The notes below the pieces were generated by a model, which was given only the letters and a program-made list of their open reading frames with translations, did no database searches and was not told the DNA's origin. Positions 47,375-56,678 of a stretch of DNA of 64,000 nucleotides are shown here, piece after piece. Position numbers and translations under genes: made by a program. Position 1 is the first letter of the stretch; the number at the start of each line of letters is the position of its first letter. Source of the stretch: Lacipirellulaceae bacterium (GTDB taxonomy: Bacteria; Planctomycetota; Planctomycetia; Pirellulales; Lacipirellulaceae); the NCBI GenBank assembly GCA_040218535.1, contig JAVJRG010000012.1, forward strand, positions 682,001 to 746,000. Reading direction: 5' to 3'.

Positions 47375-48271
47375 ATGCCGTTTCGCACTCTGCTGTTGGC
47401 TGTCATCACGCTCGCAATCTTCTCCGCTCCAACGCACGCTGCGCTCGTCGAGCGTGATTTTCTCGTGCCCGGCGATGGGTTGCTGATTTACGATACGGTG
47501 AATCGAAGGGAGTGGTTGGATTTGGCGGTGACGGAGAGAGTCGACTTGACTGGACTCGCGGCGGCATTGGCTCCAGGTGCGCCTTTGGAAGGGTTCACGG
47601 TCGCCACGCTTGCAGATGTCTCCCTAATTGCAAACTCCGCAGGTGTAAATTGGGTCGACGAGGATCCTGGAGTAAAGGCGTCCTACGAGCCTGCTAATCG
47701 TTGGATGGACAAGCTAGAGGACTCGCATGGTGATGTGTTAAGTCACTTTCGTGAGAAACTGCATCTCACTGAAACAGGAGGGTTTGACTACCGTCTTCAT
47801 GATCATTGGTTCGGAGATGACATCGATGGCGATGGCAATTATCCGCCCACTGGATTCCAGGGACGAGACCCCGGACGAGTTCCAGATTTAATTGGAGGAA
47901 TCATAATTGATTTCGACGATCTCGTATGGCTTCCCTATCCCAAGGAATTGTATTTCGCTCAAGATACCGCAGGTAATACTATAGTTGAATCACGACCCAA
48001 AAACGGGTTACGGATTAGTTACGGTTTAGCTCGAAATGCGGACCTTTCTGGACAGGAATTGACTCTTGACAATGCCTCCATCGTATATTTATCAACTCAG
48101 CAGAAGTTTTCAGCGCCAGGAGTTGGGGGAATTAGCGCCACTACTGCCTTCACGCCCTCCGAGTTAATTGGCCCCTACTGGCTCACCCGCGTCGCCGTGC
48201 CTGAACCTAGTGCTCTCGTTCTACTGCTTTCTTCGAGCTTCGTCATCGTCACGCGACGCAAGCGTTCTTGA
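47375..48271 (+). CDS. PEP-CTERM surface protein of unknown function
   Basis: 298 residues, ATG at 47375 with TTGAGGAA nearby. Signal peptide MPFRTLLLAVITLAIFSAPT, cleavage near THA-AL. Mature start VERDFLVPGDGLLIYDTVNR then REWLDLAVTERVDLTGLAA, a pattern seen in several PEP-CTERM proteins of unknown function. No catalytic motif. VPEP at ~275 is followed by a hydrophobic stretch and RRKRS. Palindromic repeats stand on both sides. Expected at the cell surface. Confidence 0.83.
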   Translation: MPFRTLLLAVITLAIFSAPTHAALVERDFLVPGDGLLIYDTVNRREWLDLAVTERVDLTGLAAALAPGAPLEGFTVATLADVSLIANSAGVNWVDEDPGVKASYEPANRWMDKLEDSHGDVLSHFREKLHLTETGGFDYRLHDHWFGDDIDGDGNYPPTGFQGRDPGRVPDLIGGIIIDFDDLVWLPYPKELYFAQDTAGNTIVESRPKNGLRISYGLARNADLSGQELTLDNASIVYLSTQQKFSAPGVGGISATTAFTPSELIGPYWLTRVAVPEPSALVLLLSSSFVIVTRRKRS

Positions 48272-48278
48272 AGCTTCT

Positions 48279-48435
48279 CCGGCGAGCTGTTAGCTCGCGG
48301 CTGCCTACGTAACACCAGGCTCCGTGTGGTTAGCGATTTCTCTAACGCTGCCTTTCGATAACGGCACTGGTGTTGTTGCTTGATACTGCTTTGTTGCGCT
48401 ACTGGTGATGCTAACCACGCGGAGCGTGGTTTTAC
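48279..48435. repeat. Two extragenic palindromes before glgC's end
   Basis: CCGGCGAGCTGTTAGCTCG begins at 48279 and is a variant of the GGCGACCTGTTAGGTCGC family in which both stem bases changed together (GACC/GGTC to GAGC/GCTC). AACCACGCGGAGCGTGGTT with flank lies at 48413-48435 and touches the glgC stop codon. Confidence 0.65.
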
Positions 48436-49670
48436 TATCTCGAGAACAACGCACTCGCGTCAGCGATCATTGGGATCACCACGAGCCCGCTTTCGGTGAC
48501 CGTGAAACCACGGCGGCGGTCGGCTTCGAGATCGACGCCGACTTTTGCTCCTGCGGGGAGGTCAACGTTTTTGTCAATGATCGCGCGGCGGATGATGCTG
48601 TCGGGGCCGATGCGGACGCCGTTCATGAGGATCGAGTCGCTCACTTCGGCGCGTTCTTCCACGCGGCATTTCGGGCCAAGGATACTGCGGGTGACTTTCG
48701 CGCCGGAGATAATCGTCCCTGCGGCGACGATACTGTCGTGCGCTTCGCCGCGACGGCCTTCGTCTTCGTCGAACACGAACTTCGGCGGCGGGAGGTTCGG
48801 CTGGTCGGTGCGGACCGGCCAATGGTAGTCGTACATATTGAGCAGCGGCTCAACGCCGGTGAGTTCGATGTTCGCTTCGTAGAACGCATCAAGCGTGCCC
48901 ACGTCCCGCCAGTAGGCTTGCTGCTTGCTGTTTTCGTCCTGGAATGGGAAAGCGACCACTTTCTGGGTGTCGATGATCGACGGGATGATATTTTTGCCAA
49001 AGTCGTGCGAGCTATCGGGAAGTGTTGCATCCTGGCAAAGCTGCTCGAACAGGAACGGCGCGTTGAAAACGTAAATACCCATCGACGCGAGGCAATGCTC
49101 GTCGTCGCCGGGGACCGTCTTCGGGTTCTCCGGCTTCTCTTCAAACCCAACAATGCGACCGGTCTCGTCGGTTTGCATCACGCCAAACGCACGCGCCTCG
49201 GGCACGGTCACCTGTAAGGCAGCAATCGTCAGATCGGCCTCTTGCTCGATGTGATGGGCGACCATTTTGCTGTAGTCCATCTTATAGATGTGGTCGCCGG
49301 CGAGGATCACCACATGCTCGGGCTTCTCCTGTTCGAGCGTGTAGATGTTTTGATAAACGGCGTCCGCGGTGCCCTGGTACCACTGCTCGTCGATCCGCTG
49401 CTGCGGGGGCACAACATCGATGAATTCACCTAGCTCGCGACAGAGCAAATGCCGCCAGCCGTGGGCGACGTGGCGGGAGAGGCTCATCGCCTTGTACTGC
49501 GTGAGGACAAGGATTTTGCGGATGCCGCTGTTGAGGCAGTTGGAGAGCGTGAAATCAACAATGCGGTAAGTCCCACCGAAGGGGACCGCGGGCTTCGCGC
49601 GATCTCGGGTGAGGGGCTCCAAGCGCGAGCCTTTACCGCCAGCTAGAACTACCGCAAGAACATCCTTCAT
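48435..49670 (-). CDS. glgC: Glucose-1-phosphate adenylyltransferase
   Basis: 411 residues, ATG at 49670. It makes ADP-glucose from glucose-1-phosphate and ATP for glycogen synthesis. Hallmarks: VLAVVLAGGKGSRLEPLTRD with AKPAVPFGGTYRIVDF at the N terminus (nucleotide binding), WYQGTADAVYQN, VVILAGDHIYKMDY, FGVMQTDETGRIVGFEEKP, YWRDVGTLDAFYEANIEL, and a C-terminal left-handed beta-helix (AGTIISGAKVTRSILGPKC, DSIIRRAIIDKNVDLPAG). Length is normal. No other glycogen genes are nearby. No clear allosteric-site oddity is visible. Confidence 0.93.
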   Translation of the reverse strand: MKDVLAVVLAGGKGSRLEPLTRDRAKPAVPFGGTYRIVDFTLSNCLNSGIRKILVLTQYKAMSLSRHVAHGWRHLLCRELGEFIDVVPPQQRIDEQWYQGTADAVYQNIYTLEQEKPEHVVILAGDHIYKMDYSKMVAHHIEQEADLTIAALQVTVPEARAFGVMQTDETGRIVGFEEKPENPKTVPGDDEHCLASMGIYVFNAPFLFEQLCQDATLPDSSHDFGKNIIPSIIDTQKVVAFPFQDENSKQQAYWRDVGTLDAFYEANIELTGVEPLLNMYDYHWPVRTDQPNLPPPKFVFDEDEGRRGEAHDSIVAAGTIISGAKVTRSILGPKCRVEERAEVSDSILMNGVRIGPDSIIRRAIIDKNVDLPAGAKVGVDLEADRRRGFTVTESGLVVIPMIADASALFSR

Positions 49671-50052
49671 CGTTGTGTCTTCCTTTGTGCTTCCCTGACC
49701 ACTGAACGCAATATTCTAAGGGAATTTGAGGTTGAGCGTAACAGCATCCAGAGCCGTCAAGCGTAAGCTGTCGGGTTAAAGCGTGAGAGGGTCGGGAGCG
49801 TTTTTGAGAGTGCAGCCCGACGGCTGACGCCTGTCGGCTCTTGGCTCTTCGCGAACAATTCTCCTTGGCTTCACGAAATCTCCACACGGTTTTCCTAGAT
49901 TCACAGCCATCAGTTGAAGCCGCCTGTCCGGGGCTGCGGTCAAGTGCCGCGAGAAGATACCCGCCTGAACACTCTTGCCGCACGTCGCAGCCCCGGTTCT
50001 TTCATTTCAAACTCTTGGATTTGGACCGTCATCTAAGGAAGGACGCTTTCGT
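49671..50052. repeat. Gap after glgC start with GAGCCGTCAAGCG hairpin (copy 1)
   Basis: A long imperfect palindrome at 49751-49840 starts GAGCCGTCAAGCGTAAGCTG and ends with its near complement. It has a second copy at 50297-50367. The rest of the gap shows no gene. Confidence 0.65.
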
Positions 50053-50265
50053 ATGCGAGGCAATCAACCGGGTTATCTTCCCACGCCAGCCAATATCGCT
50101 ACCGAATGTGCTCGGATCCGAGCGACATGGAGCGACGCGGAAAGAAACCGCCGTCTTGTGGGAGTCTCTCAAGACCAAGTCAGTACACGCTGGCAGCCGC
50201 CGGAGATCGCCACGTCGAACTGCATGGCACGTGTGCGGAGTACCGTGTTGAGCTTGGCGATGTAA
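50053..50265 (+). CDS. Small protein (70 aa) of unknown function
   Basis: ATG at 50053 with AAGGAAGGA about nine bases upstream, ending at TAA 50265. The sequence (TPANIATECARIRATWSDAE, RNRRLVGVSQDQVSTRWQPP) is polar and basic with a helix-rich look, similar in style to small planctomycete proteins with the pattern ATWSxAERxRR. It lies between the two copies of a palindromic repeat. No known domain. The ribosome site and composition make it likely real. Confidence 0.5.
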   Translation: MRGNQPGYLPTPANIATECARIRATWSDAERNRRLVGVSQDQVSTRWQPPEIATSNCMARVRSTVLSLAM

Positions 50266-50296
50266 GAGCTGTCGAGGATTTCCCTTGCTACCTTCC

Positions 50297-50367
50297 GAGC
50301 CGTCAAGCGTTAGCTGTCGGGTTAAAGCGTGAGAGAGTGCAACCCGACGGCTTACGCCTGACGGCTC
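50297..50367. repeat. GAGCCGTCAAGCG hairpin (copy 2)
   Basis: 71-bp palindrome, arms GAGCCGTCAAGCGTTAGCTG and its near complement at the other end. Same family as 49751-49840. It is just past the stop of the glycosyltransferase gene at 50376, so it may act as its terminator structure. Confidence 0.65.
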
Positions 50368-50375
50368 TCGGGAGA

Positions 50376-51446
50376 TTATTTGTAAAGCTGAAGCAATGAG
50401 GCAATCGTAGCTTGTAGGGAATGATGCTCTGCGACGTTCTTTGCGGCCGCTTCTGCTAACTTCTGCCGCAGGTCTGCGTCCTCCAAAAATTCATTCGTCG
50501 CCTTTGTGAACTTTGCCCTGTCTATGATGGGTGCTAATCGGCCAGTTTCGCCTTCTCTGATCACTGCTTGATGAGCAGGTATCTCGTTTGCCACGATCGC
50601 TCGCCCGGCGGCCATCGCTTCGAGCAAGGCAATCGGCGTCGTGCGACTAAGGCTCGGTTGCCAAAAGACATCCGCGGCGGCGATAAGTTTCGTCGCATTT
50701 TCTCTTTCGCCGAGAAAGTAAATGCTCGATGCATCACTCACCAAGCGTGCGTGACGTTCGAGACGTGCGCGGTCGGAGCCGTCTCCCACAATCACCAATC
50801 GTGCCTTTGGGTGAAGAACTCGCACGAGCTCGTAACACCAAATGGCTTCGTCGAGTTTTTTGTCGCGCAAGAGCGGTCCGGCTGCGACAATCAATTCGGT
50901 TTCTTCTGGAAGTTGCAGTTCTTTGAGAAGGTCCTGTCGCGCTGATTGGGAATCAAGTTCGTGCGGTATTGCCACCGCAGGAGTGACCTCATGAATCTTT
51001 TCGCGAGCAATATCCTGCTCTTCACACCACGTTTGATGAGGTTCATCGGGAACCACGACCGCTGCTAGTTTATTTCGGAGTGCGTGAATTAACTTCGCAG
51101 CCCACGGCTGTTCTAGGTCGGTCGCCTGGATGGAGTAAATCAATTGCGTCGCACGTCGTGTCGTGAGCTTTGCCTTCATTAGAGCCGTGACATCCCAAAC
51201 GTGGACTGCACTAGGACGTTGTCCTCGAATGTGCTTCGCGAGTCGTCCTAATGCGAGAAAATCCCAGCCGCCACGGATGATAATGACTCGGACTTCTACG
51301 CCGGATTTGTTGAGCTCCTCGACGACCTGCGAATCGGCTTCGAAAGCGATGATTTTATGCTGCGCGGGATTCTGTCTCGCAACCGCACGCAGAAGGTAGG
51401 AACCGCCATAGCGATCTAGTTGCGAGATGACGTGGAGGACTGGCAT
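50376..51446 (-). CDS. GT4-type (GT-B) glycosyltransferase
   Basis: 356 residues, ATG at 51446. N-terminal half VLHVISQLDRYGGSYLLRAV; C-terminal half has LIVAAGPLLRDKKLDEAIWC, ARLVIVGDGSDRARLERHAR and the signature SRTTPIALLEAMAAGRAIVA with the conserved EAMA glutamate, as in GT4. It transfers a sugar from a nucleotide donor; the acceptor is unknown (polysaccharide, LPS or glycan). No signal peptide; cytoplasmic or peripheral to the inner membrane. Flanked by repeats, not in an operon. Confidence 0.85.
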   Translation of the reverse strand: MPVLHVISQLDRYGGSYLLRAVARQNPAQHKIIAFEADSQVVEELNKSGVEVRVIIIRGGWDFLALGRLAKHIRGQRPSAVHVWDVTALMKAKLTTRRATQLIYSIQATDLEQPWAAKLIHALRNKLAAVVVPDEPHQTWCEEQDIAREKIHEVTPAVAIPHELDSQSARQDLLKELQLPEETELIVAAGPLLRDKKLDEAIWCYELVRVLHPKARLVIVGDGSDRARLERHARLVSDASSIYFLGERENATKLIAAADVFWQPSLSRTTPIALLEAMAAGRAIVANEIPAHQAVIREGETGRLAPIIDRAKFTKATNEFLEDADLRQKLAEAAAKNVAEHHSLQATIASLLQLYK

Positions 51447-51507
51447 AAGAGGAAATCTATCGCTGTGGCGGAGGAATCGCTACTGGTTACCGGCGGACAT
51501 TCAAGCT

Positions 51508-51573
51508 AGCCGCGACCTAACAGGTCGCCGGGGCCGTGCCATTCAATCCCCGGCGACCTGTTAGGTCGCGGCT
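51508..51573. repeat. 26-bp inverted repeat pair (GGCGACCTGTTAGGTCGC family)
   Basis: Arms at 51508-51533 and 51548-51573 are exact complements with a 14-base loop. Each arm is also palindromic. It lies between divergent genes at 50376-51446 and 51595. Confidence 0.75.
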
Positions 51574-51594
51574 GTTCTCGGTAATCTAGCTCCT

Positions 51595-52335
51595 ATGGGA
51601 GCATGGAACGAATTCGAAATCGCCGGACACGCTTGTGAGGCTTACACGCCCGCAAAACTGAGCAAACATCCCGGGGCAGTGATCTACCTGCACGATCGCG
51701 AGCAAACAAGCCTGCTCGAAAAGGAAACTTTTCTCCAAGAATTTGATCGCCACGGGCTACGTGTCCTTTGCCCCCAAACAGGCCAAAGCTGGTGGGCGGA
51801 TCGGATACACCGTGACTTTGATCCGGAACTGAGCGCCGAACGATTTGTTCTCGACAAGGTCATGCCGTGGCTAGCCGCCAATTGGCAGGTCGAGCCGCCA
51901 CAGGTTGCACTCCTCGGCTGCGAGATGGGGGGGCAAGGAGCGTTGCGGATTTCGTATAAGCATCCGAACGTGTTTCCTATTGTCGCGGCGATCGCGCCGG
52001 CTCTCGATTATCAGATTTATGTTGAAGACCGAGATCCCGCGCTCACACGCATGTACCAAGAAGTCGAAACCGCGCGACAAGATACGGCGACGCTGCACAT
52101 CCATCCGCTCAACTGGCCGCGGAACCAGTGGTTCTGTGCCGACCCGAACGACTTCTACTGGCACGACTCGGCGGAACGCCTGCGGATGAAGTTGTATTCG
52201 CTGGGCGTGCCCTACGAAGGCGACTTTGAAACAGCCGCGGAGAATACGGGGTGGCCTTACTATGTGAAAATGGTTGGCCCAGCGATGAACTTTATTTCCG
52301 AGCGGTTGGACGCGGAGCGGCGACGGGTGGTATGA
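51595..52335 (+). CDS. Esterase-like alpha/beta-hydrolase fold protein, catalytic serine apparently absent
   Basis: 246 residues, ATG at 51595. The fold signs are present: GAVIYLHDREQTSLLEKETF, PWLAANWQVEPPQVALLGC, and the nucleophile-elbow position GCEMGGQGALRISYKHPNVF, where the usual GxSxGG serine is glutamate. The expected C-terminal histidine is also not seen (AENTGWPYYVKM). It resembles esterase-D/S-formylglutathione-hydrolase-like proteins in length and layout. It is probably a non-catalytic or altered relative; confirm with alignment to homologues. No signal peptide. Gene stands alone on this strand. Confidence 0.7.
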   Translation: MGAWNEFEIAGHACEAYTPAKLSKHPGAVIYLHDREQTSLLEKETFLQEFDRHGLRVLCPQTGQSWWADRIHRDFDPELSAERFVLDKVMPWLAANWQVEPPQVALLGCEMGGQGALRISYKHPNVFPIVAAIAPALDYQIYVEDRDPALTRMYQEVETARQDTATLHIHPLNWPRNQWFCADPNDFYWHDSAERLRMKLYSLGVPYEGDFETAAENTGWPYYVKMVGPAMNFISERLDAERRRVV

Positions 52336-52361
52336 AGTGATTGCGGCTAAGCGGCGAGCCG

Positions 52362-55300
52362 CTAACGCCCTCGATTGAATTTATCGAAGTCCAATTGCAA
52401 ACCGCTTCCCTTGATACCGGTGCCTTTCATTTCTCCGGTGTTAGTCCAATACTGCAGCTTCTTGGCGGTGCTTTCGTTGACTGGTGCACCAACGAATTCC
52501 TGGTGAGCGATCGTCACTGGGTTGCCTTCGAGAACGAACAGCGTCTTCGCTTGGTCGTAGGTGGCCCGATTCGCGCGGGCGTTGATCAGGCCGCGAGTCG
52601 GGTGTTGGGCTTCAAACGAAACGCGCCCCATTGCGGCCAATTCCAACGGCCCTAACTGCTGTCTTCCAACAGGACGACCACCTGGCGGGGCGAAAAGCCG
52701 ACCGGTTGGGCTTTCGGCGACCTCCAACTCGTCGCAGTTGATCCAGACGGTGTTCTCACGCGGGCCATCGACGCCGGCCAGTGGTAGCTTCTGTTCCCAA
52801 GCGTCCACCGGTCCGTAGACGGTTCTGACATTGCCAACCAACTTGACCCGTTTCTGATGCAAGTTGCCTTGGACCTCGCGCGTGAAATCGGTCCTTAAGT
52901 AGCGAAGCCTCTGTCCCGAGCTGCTTTCCGCTTCCACATTGCCCGCCAAGCGTCCCAGTGAGCCCGACTTTTTGCTTAAGTGTGTGCTTTCGATTCGTCC
53001 CGGCCCTCTCCCGGCGATGGCTCCGGTGATCTGATTCACACTGAGCGATTGCACCTCGACCCGTTGGTGTGAAGTTAGCCCCGCGGCGTCGCGATCATCG
53101 AACTCTGCTAAGACGCCACCGGTACAGGAAAGCTCCGCGATCTCTGCTTTCCGATCGGCAGATGCTCCGTCGAAACTCACCGTGCTGGTCAAACGGGCGC
53201 CGAGCTGCTCTGTCTGAATCCAACCGCTGGGGTTTCGCACCCGCACATCGCCGCGGAAGGAAAGCAGATCGCCGTTGAGTTGCATCGACTGCTGCCAGGT
53301 GATGTGCGTGCGCTGCGGCTTGGCGAGCTTGCCACCATTGCCTACATCTATGCGACTCACGGGGCGATCCGAGAGCATCACCACTTCGCCCGGCGAATCG
53401 ATCCGTGCGCGGCTGGAACCCCGATTGACGATCAACTCCGCCGCGCGAATCGTTGTGCCGCGAACGTCGATCTCCGCGGGAACGATCTTGCCGCGGTCGA
53501 CGGGACGACCTTTAATGGCGATCCGTGCATCCGGCGTATCGGCTCCGGTGACTTCCAGGCTTCCGGCAGCAATTCGCATGGGGGATTCTTGCTGGGATTG
53601 ATTCGCTCCCAGCGGATACTCCTGAAACAATACATTGCCTTCGACATGAATGTTTGCGACGTCTGGGCGGCGATCTCGCACGGCCACTTGCATTTCAAGC
53701 CGATTACCCACGACGCTATAGGAACGGCGGCCTTGCCGATTACCACGGTCGATCAGCGAGCGACTGCTACCGCCGGATTGGCTTGATGTTGTCGCGCTAC
53801 TCGAAGCTGCGTTTCGATAGTCCATCCAGAGAGAGAGTTCATTGACTTTGCCGATGATCTCCGGCGATTGGATTTCGACGTGGCCGCTGGCGACCATGCG
53901 TTCGGGCAGAATGTTGATCTGCTTGTCATCGCGGTTCACGGAAGCAAACGCCGCGGCCACCTCTGGGCGAGTCAGGTCATTGTTCTCTAGCAGATAAACC
54001 TTCATTTCGTCGGCCCACAGACGCCCCATCGCCGGCATGTCGAGCTTTGGTCGGCCCTCAAGTGCCAGAACCGGCTTGCCTTTGATCCGCTTAAGCTGCA
54101 TGGAACGCCGCCAGCTTACTTCTAACGGTTCGCCGGGGCGGTTCTTATCAACCACTGCGCGGAGCCAGCCCCGCCCCGCGGCTAGCAGATCGCCCACTTG
54201 GTGAGGCGAATCTTTGGGGGGCTGATGATACTGCACCATCGGAGCGTGGATTTCACTCCCGCCGTAGGAGAGTGTGACCTCATCGCCGCCATCGACGATG
54301 ATTCCCCGTTGATCGAGTAACAAACGCAAACGTTCGCAACGTGCGGTTGCATTTCGCGACGGAGCGTTCAAGACGACGGGATGCCCCTTGGCCTCAATGG
54401 TTGCCGGTTGGAGTTTGCCCAACCGTTGCCCGGCGGTCACCTCACCCGACTTTTTCTCGACAGACAGAGCGCTCGACTCAGTGAAGTAAAGATTCACTTC
54501 GCTCGCCAAGAGTTGATCCAGCTTGCCGTCAGGATGCACTTGGCGAATCTGGACTCCACCGTGATCGGTGCGACCGGTTCCGCCCACTTCGTCGGGTTTG
54601 CCTCGGAAACTGGCGATGTAGTTGAGGAAATCAAAGGTGAACGGGCCGGTACTGCGAATCCTTACGGGGGGCACGGGCTGGCGTTTCTTCGGCGCGCGGC
54701 TCTTGGTTTGTAGCGGTTGATCGAGACCTTCGCCTGCGGCGCTACCCAAGGTGAGCGTTCCATTTCGTGGTCGACGAGGCTCGGCATCTTCCTCTGGTAA
54801 ACTCGATTTCAACCAGTCCGACTGTTCAATCGCCAGATCGACGGAAACCTCGTTGGTAATCTCCAACATCTCAAACGGACCAAGTCGCGACCCCTTACGG
54901 CGATCGTCGCCGGGGGGAAGCATCGAGATGTTCAAACCCTTACCGCGAGCGTAATGCTTCCCCAGCCGTAGTTCGACCGCGGCGGGGGTGTTGATGCCGT
55001 CTTCATCAATGTTGATTTCGCGTGTGGTGATGAGCAGATCATCCTGAGAACCCGGCTCTTCCATATCGCTACGAATGGTGATCGGGCCGAGGAGCTTTCC
55101 TCGCTGAAACTTGCCCAGCGAAACGGATTTCGAACCGGCTGCGTTCTCATCGGTTCCTTGATCGAGATTGATGACGGCACCGCTGGGGGCTTCCAAGAGA
55201 ATCGCATCCCGCGGAGCGACCTGCCCGAGCTGCCAGCCCTTGGGAAACGCAATGATCAGGCACTGATCAATCCGCAACTGCCCGTTGCGCGAGGGTTGAC

Positions 55301-55568
55301 TGCCATTGGGAATATCGGCCACCACCATGACCTGCCCATTTTGAAACGTCTTGGGCGGCTCGCGCAATGCCCAATGGCCGGCGGGCAAGTAGCTGGCGAG
55401 CAACTCGCGATACTTATGCGGCGGTGTGCGAGGTGTCTCATAGGAAACGCTCTGTCGCCGTGAACCTCCCGCCGGCGCCACCCGCGGCACCACCGTCAGC
55501 GCGTAGACCTGGTAGCACACCGCCGTGATGGCGAAAGCAATGGCGGCATGGGTCAGGCGGGTGAGCAT
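52362..55568 (-). CDS. Large OstA/LptA-like periplasmic protein
   Basis: 1068 residues, ATG at 55568. Signal anchor MLTRLTHAAIAFAITAVCYQ. The rest is a long series of beta segments, several of the OstA type (EIIGKVNELSLWMDYR, RATYDQAKTLFVLEGNPVTI, VWINCDELEVAE, QTEQLGARLTSTVSF). Such folds carry LPS across the periplasm (LptA/LptC/LptD N-terminal domain). It lies downstream of KdsC and KdsD on the same strand, which fits LPS assembly. It is far longer than an ordinary LptA, so it might be a planctomycete multi-domain bridge protein. That reading is inference from domain pattern and context. Confidence 0.65.
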   Translation of the reverse strand: MLTRLTHAAIAFAITAVCYQVYALTVVPRVAPAGGSRRQSVSYETPRTPPHKYRELLASYLPAGHWALREPPKTFQNGQVMVVADIPNGSQPSRNGQLRIDQCLIIAFPKGWQLGQVAPRDAILLEAPSGAVINLDQGTDENAAGSKSVSLGKFQRGKLLGPITIRSDMEEPGSQDDLLITTREINIDEDGINTPAAVELRLGKHYARGKGLNISMLPPGDDRRKGSRLGPFEMLEITNEVSVDLAIEQSDWLKSSLPEEDAEPRRPRNGTLTLGSAAGEGLDQPLQTKSRAPKKRQPVPPVRIRSTGPFTFDFLNYIASFRGKPDEVGGTGRTDHGGVQIRQVHPDGKLDQLLASEVNLYFTESSALSVEKKSGEVTAGQRLGKLQPATIEAKGHPVVLNAPSRNATARCERLRLLLDQRGIIVDGGDEVTLSYGGSEIHAPMVQYHQPPKDSPHQVGDLLAAGRGWLRAVVDKNRPGEPLEVSWRRSMQLKRIKGKPVLALEGRPKLDMPAMGRLWADEMKVYLLENNDLTRPEVAAAFASVNRDDKQINILPERMVASGHVEIQSPEIIGKVNELSLWMDYRNAASSSATTSSQSGGSSRSLIDRGNRQGRRSYSVVGNRLEMQVAVRDRRPDVANIHVEGNVLFQEYPLGANQSQQESPMRIAAGSLEVTGADTPDARIAIKGRPVDRGKIVPAEIDVRGTTIRAAELIVNRGSSRARIDSPGEVVMLSDRPVSRIDVGNGGKLAKPQRTHITWQQSMQLNGDLLSFRGDVRVRNPSGWIQTEQLGARLTSTVSFDGASADRKAEIAELSCTGGVLAEFDDRDAAGLTSHQRVEVQSLSVNQITGAIAGRGPGRIESTHLSKKSGSLGRLAGNVEAESSSGQRLRYLRTDFTREVQGNLHQKRVKLVGNVRTVYGPVDAWEQKLPLAGVDGPRENTVWINCDELEVAESPTGRLFAPPGGRPVGRQQLGPLELAAMGRVSFEAQHPTRGLINARANRATYDQAKTLFVLEGNPVTIAHQEFVGAPVNESTAKKLQYWTNTGEMKGTGIKGSGLQLDFDKFNRGR

Positions 55569-55649
55569 TGAGGGGGGAGGGGTTAGGGGCTAGAGGCGAG
55601 AGGTTGGGATTAAAAGTTTAGCCGCCGAGCTTTCTCGGCGCTTGGTTGC

Positions 55650-56105
55650 CTATCGTGTGAATGCGATCCCGCCGAAGTAGTAGATCTTTTCGGAGGGCTG
55701 GTTCTTATTTTCAGCGAGCGTCCTAGTGAAACCTCTAAATCGCTGAGGATCGAAACAACCCCACTTCATGAATTTAGCCGTCAACGGAAATTGCCAAGGC
55801 ATGTCTAGTGAAGTACCAACTTCGGTGCCCTCGATTCGCAGACGTTTCCCCGAGTTGACTATGTCGTACTCTTCTACCGTGAAGCCCTCTGAAAACAATT
55901 GAGCCTTTTTACCGTCTGACCTGGGTATCCAGCGGTGCCGTCCAAGTCGAACCATCTTCGACTCGGGATATTCGTCGTAGTTCTTGATTGAGTAGTCATC
56001 GAATTGGTACGTGGTTTCTGGAGTCAGCGCGGAGACATGGTTGCAAGCAAGTAGTCCAAACACAAGCAAAGCGTACGAGATCCATCTGCGTTGATCCGTG
56101 TTCAT
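55650..56105 (-). CDS. Small exported protein of unknown function
   Basis: 151 residues, ATG at 56105. N-terminal hydrophobic helix RRWISYALLVFGLLACNHVS with a cysteine (possible lipoprotein, LACN). The mature part is beta-rich (TYQFDDYSIKNYDEYPESKM, RLRIEGTEVGTSLDMPWQFP). No known domain. It lies between kdsC and the OstA-like gene, so it may be an envelope part. Confidence 0.6.
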   Translation of the reverse strand: MNTDQRRWISYALLVFGLLACNHVSALTPETTYQFDDYSIKNYDEYPESKMVRLGRHRWIPRSDGKKAQLFSEGFTVEEYDIVNSGKRLRIEGTEVGTSLDMPWQFPLTAKFMKWGCFDPQRFRGFTRTLAENKNQPSEKIYYFGGIAFTR

Positions 56106-56156
56106 CTGTGGTTCCTTTACTTAAGTTGGTAACGGCTAAGCCGACGAGCGGCTTCG

Positions 56157-56678
56157 CTAGCGCGTAAACTGCTTAATCGCGCCTTCCCAACGGTCCGTAT
56201 TCTTGAGAATCACTTCGATGAGTTCGCGAAGGGCGCCGCGACCGCCACCGACGCTGGTGACGTAGGCGGCTCCCTTGCGACATTCTTCGGCCGCATCGGC
56301 GACCGCTACCCCGAGGCCAACTCGTTTGATAACTGGCAGGTCGGGTAGGTCGTCGCCAACGTAGGCGACTTGCTCAAGCGTCAGCTCTTGCTCGGCGACG
56401 ATCCCTTCGACCATCGGCAGTTTATCTTTGACGCCCTGACGAAGGATATCGATGTCGAGCTCCGCTGCCCGCAGCTTGACGATTTGTGAGCTGCGCCCCG
56501 TGACGATTCCTACTTGACCACCTGCTTGTTGCCAGAGGCGAATGCCTTGGCCGTCGCGAATCGAAAAGCGTTTTGACTCGACACCCTGGTTGTCGAGAAT
56601 CACCCCCCCGTCGGTCAATACGCCGTCGACATCGGTGAGGATCAGCTTGATTTGTTGGCAGCGGTCTTTCAGGGACAT
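56157..56678 (-). CDS. kdsC: 3-deoxy-D-manno-octulosonate 8-phosphate phosphatase (HAD family)
   Basis: 173 residues, ATG at 56678. HAD motif I is LILTDVDGVLTDGGV, motif II VGIVTGRSS, and the C-terminal motif VAYVGDDLPDLPVIK. This length and the DVDGVLTDG signature are typical of KdsC, which removes phosphate from Kdo-8-phosphate in the LPS Kdo pathway. Together with KdsD next door it points to Kdo-type LPS synthesis. Cytoplasmic. Confidence 0.9.
   Translation of the reverse strand: MSLKDRCQQIKLILTDVDGVLTDGGVILDNQGVESKRFSIRDGQGIRLWQQAGGQVGIVTGRSSQIVKLRAAELDIDILRQGVKDKLPMVEGIVAEQELTLEQVAYVGDDLPDLPVIKRVGLGVAVADAAEECRKGAAYVTSVGGGRGALRELIEVILKNTDRWEGAIKQFTR

Noticed and set aside
48405-49217. 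270-residue plus-strand ORF opposite glgC
   Set aside because: Shadow of a well-supported gene; composition follows from the third-position bias of glgC.
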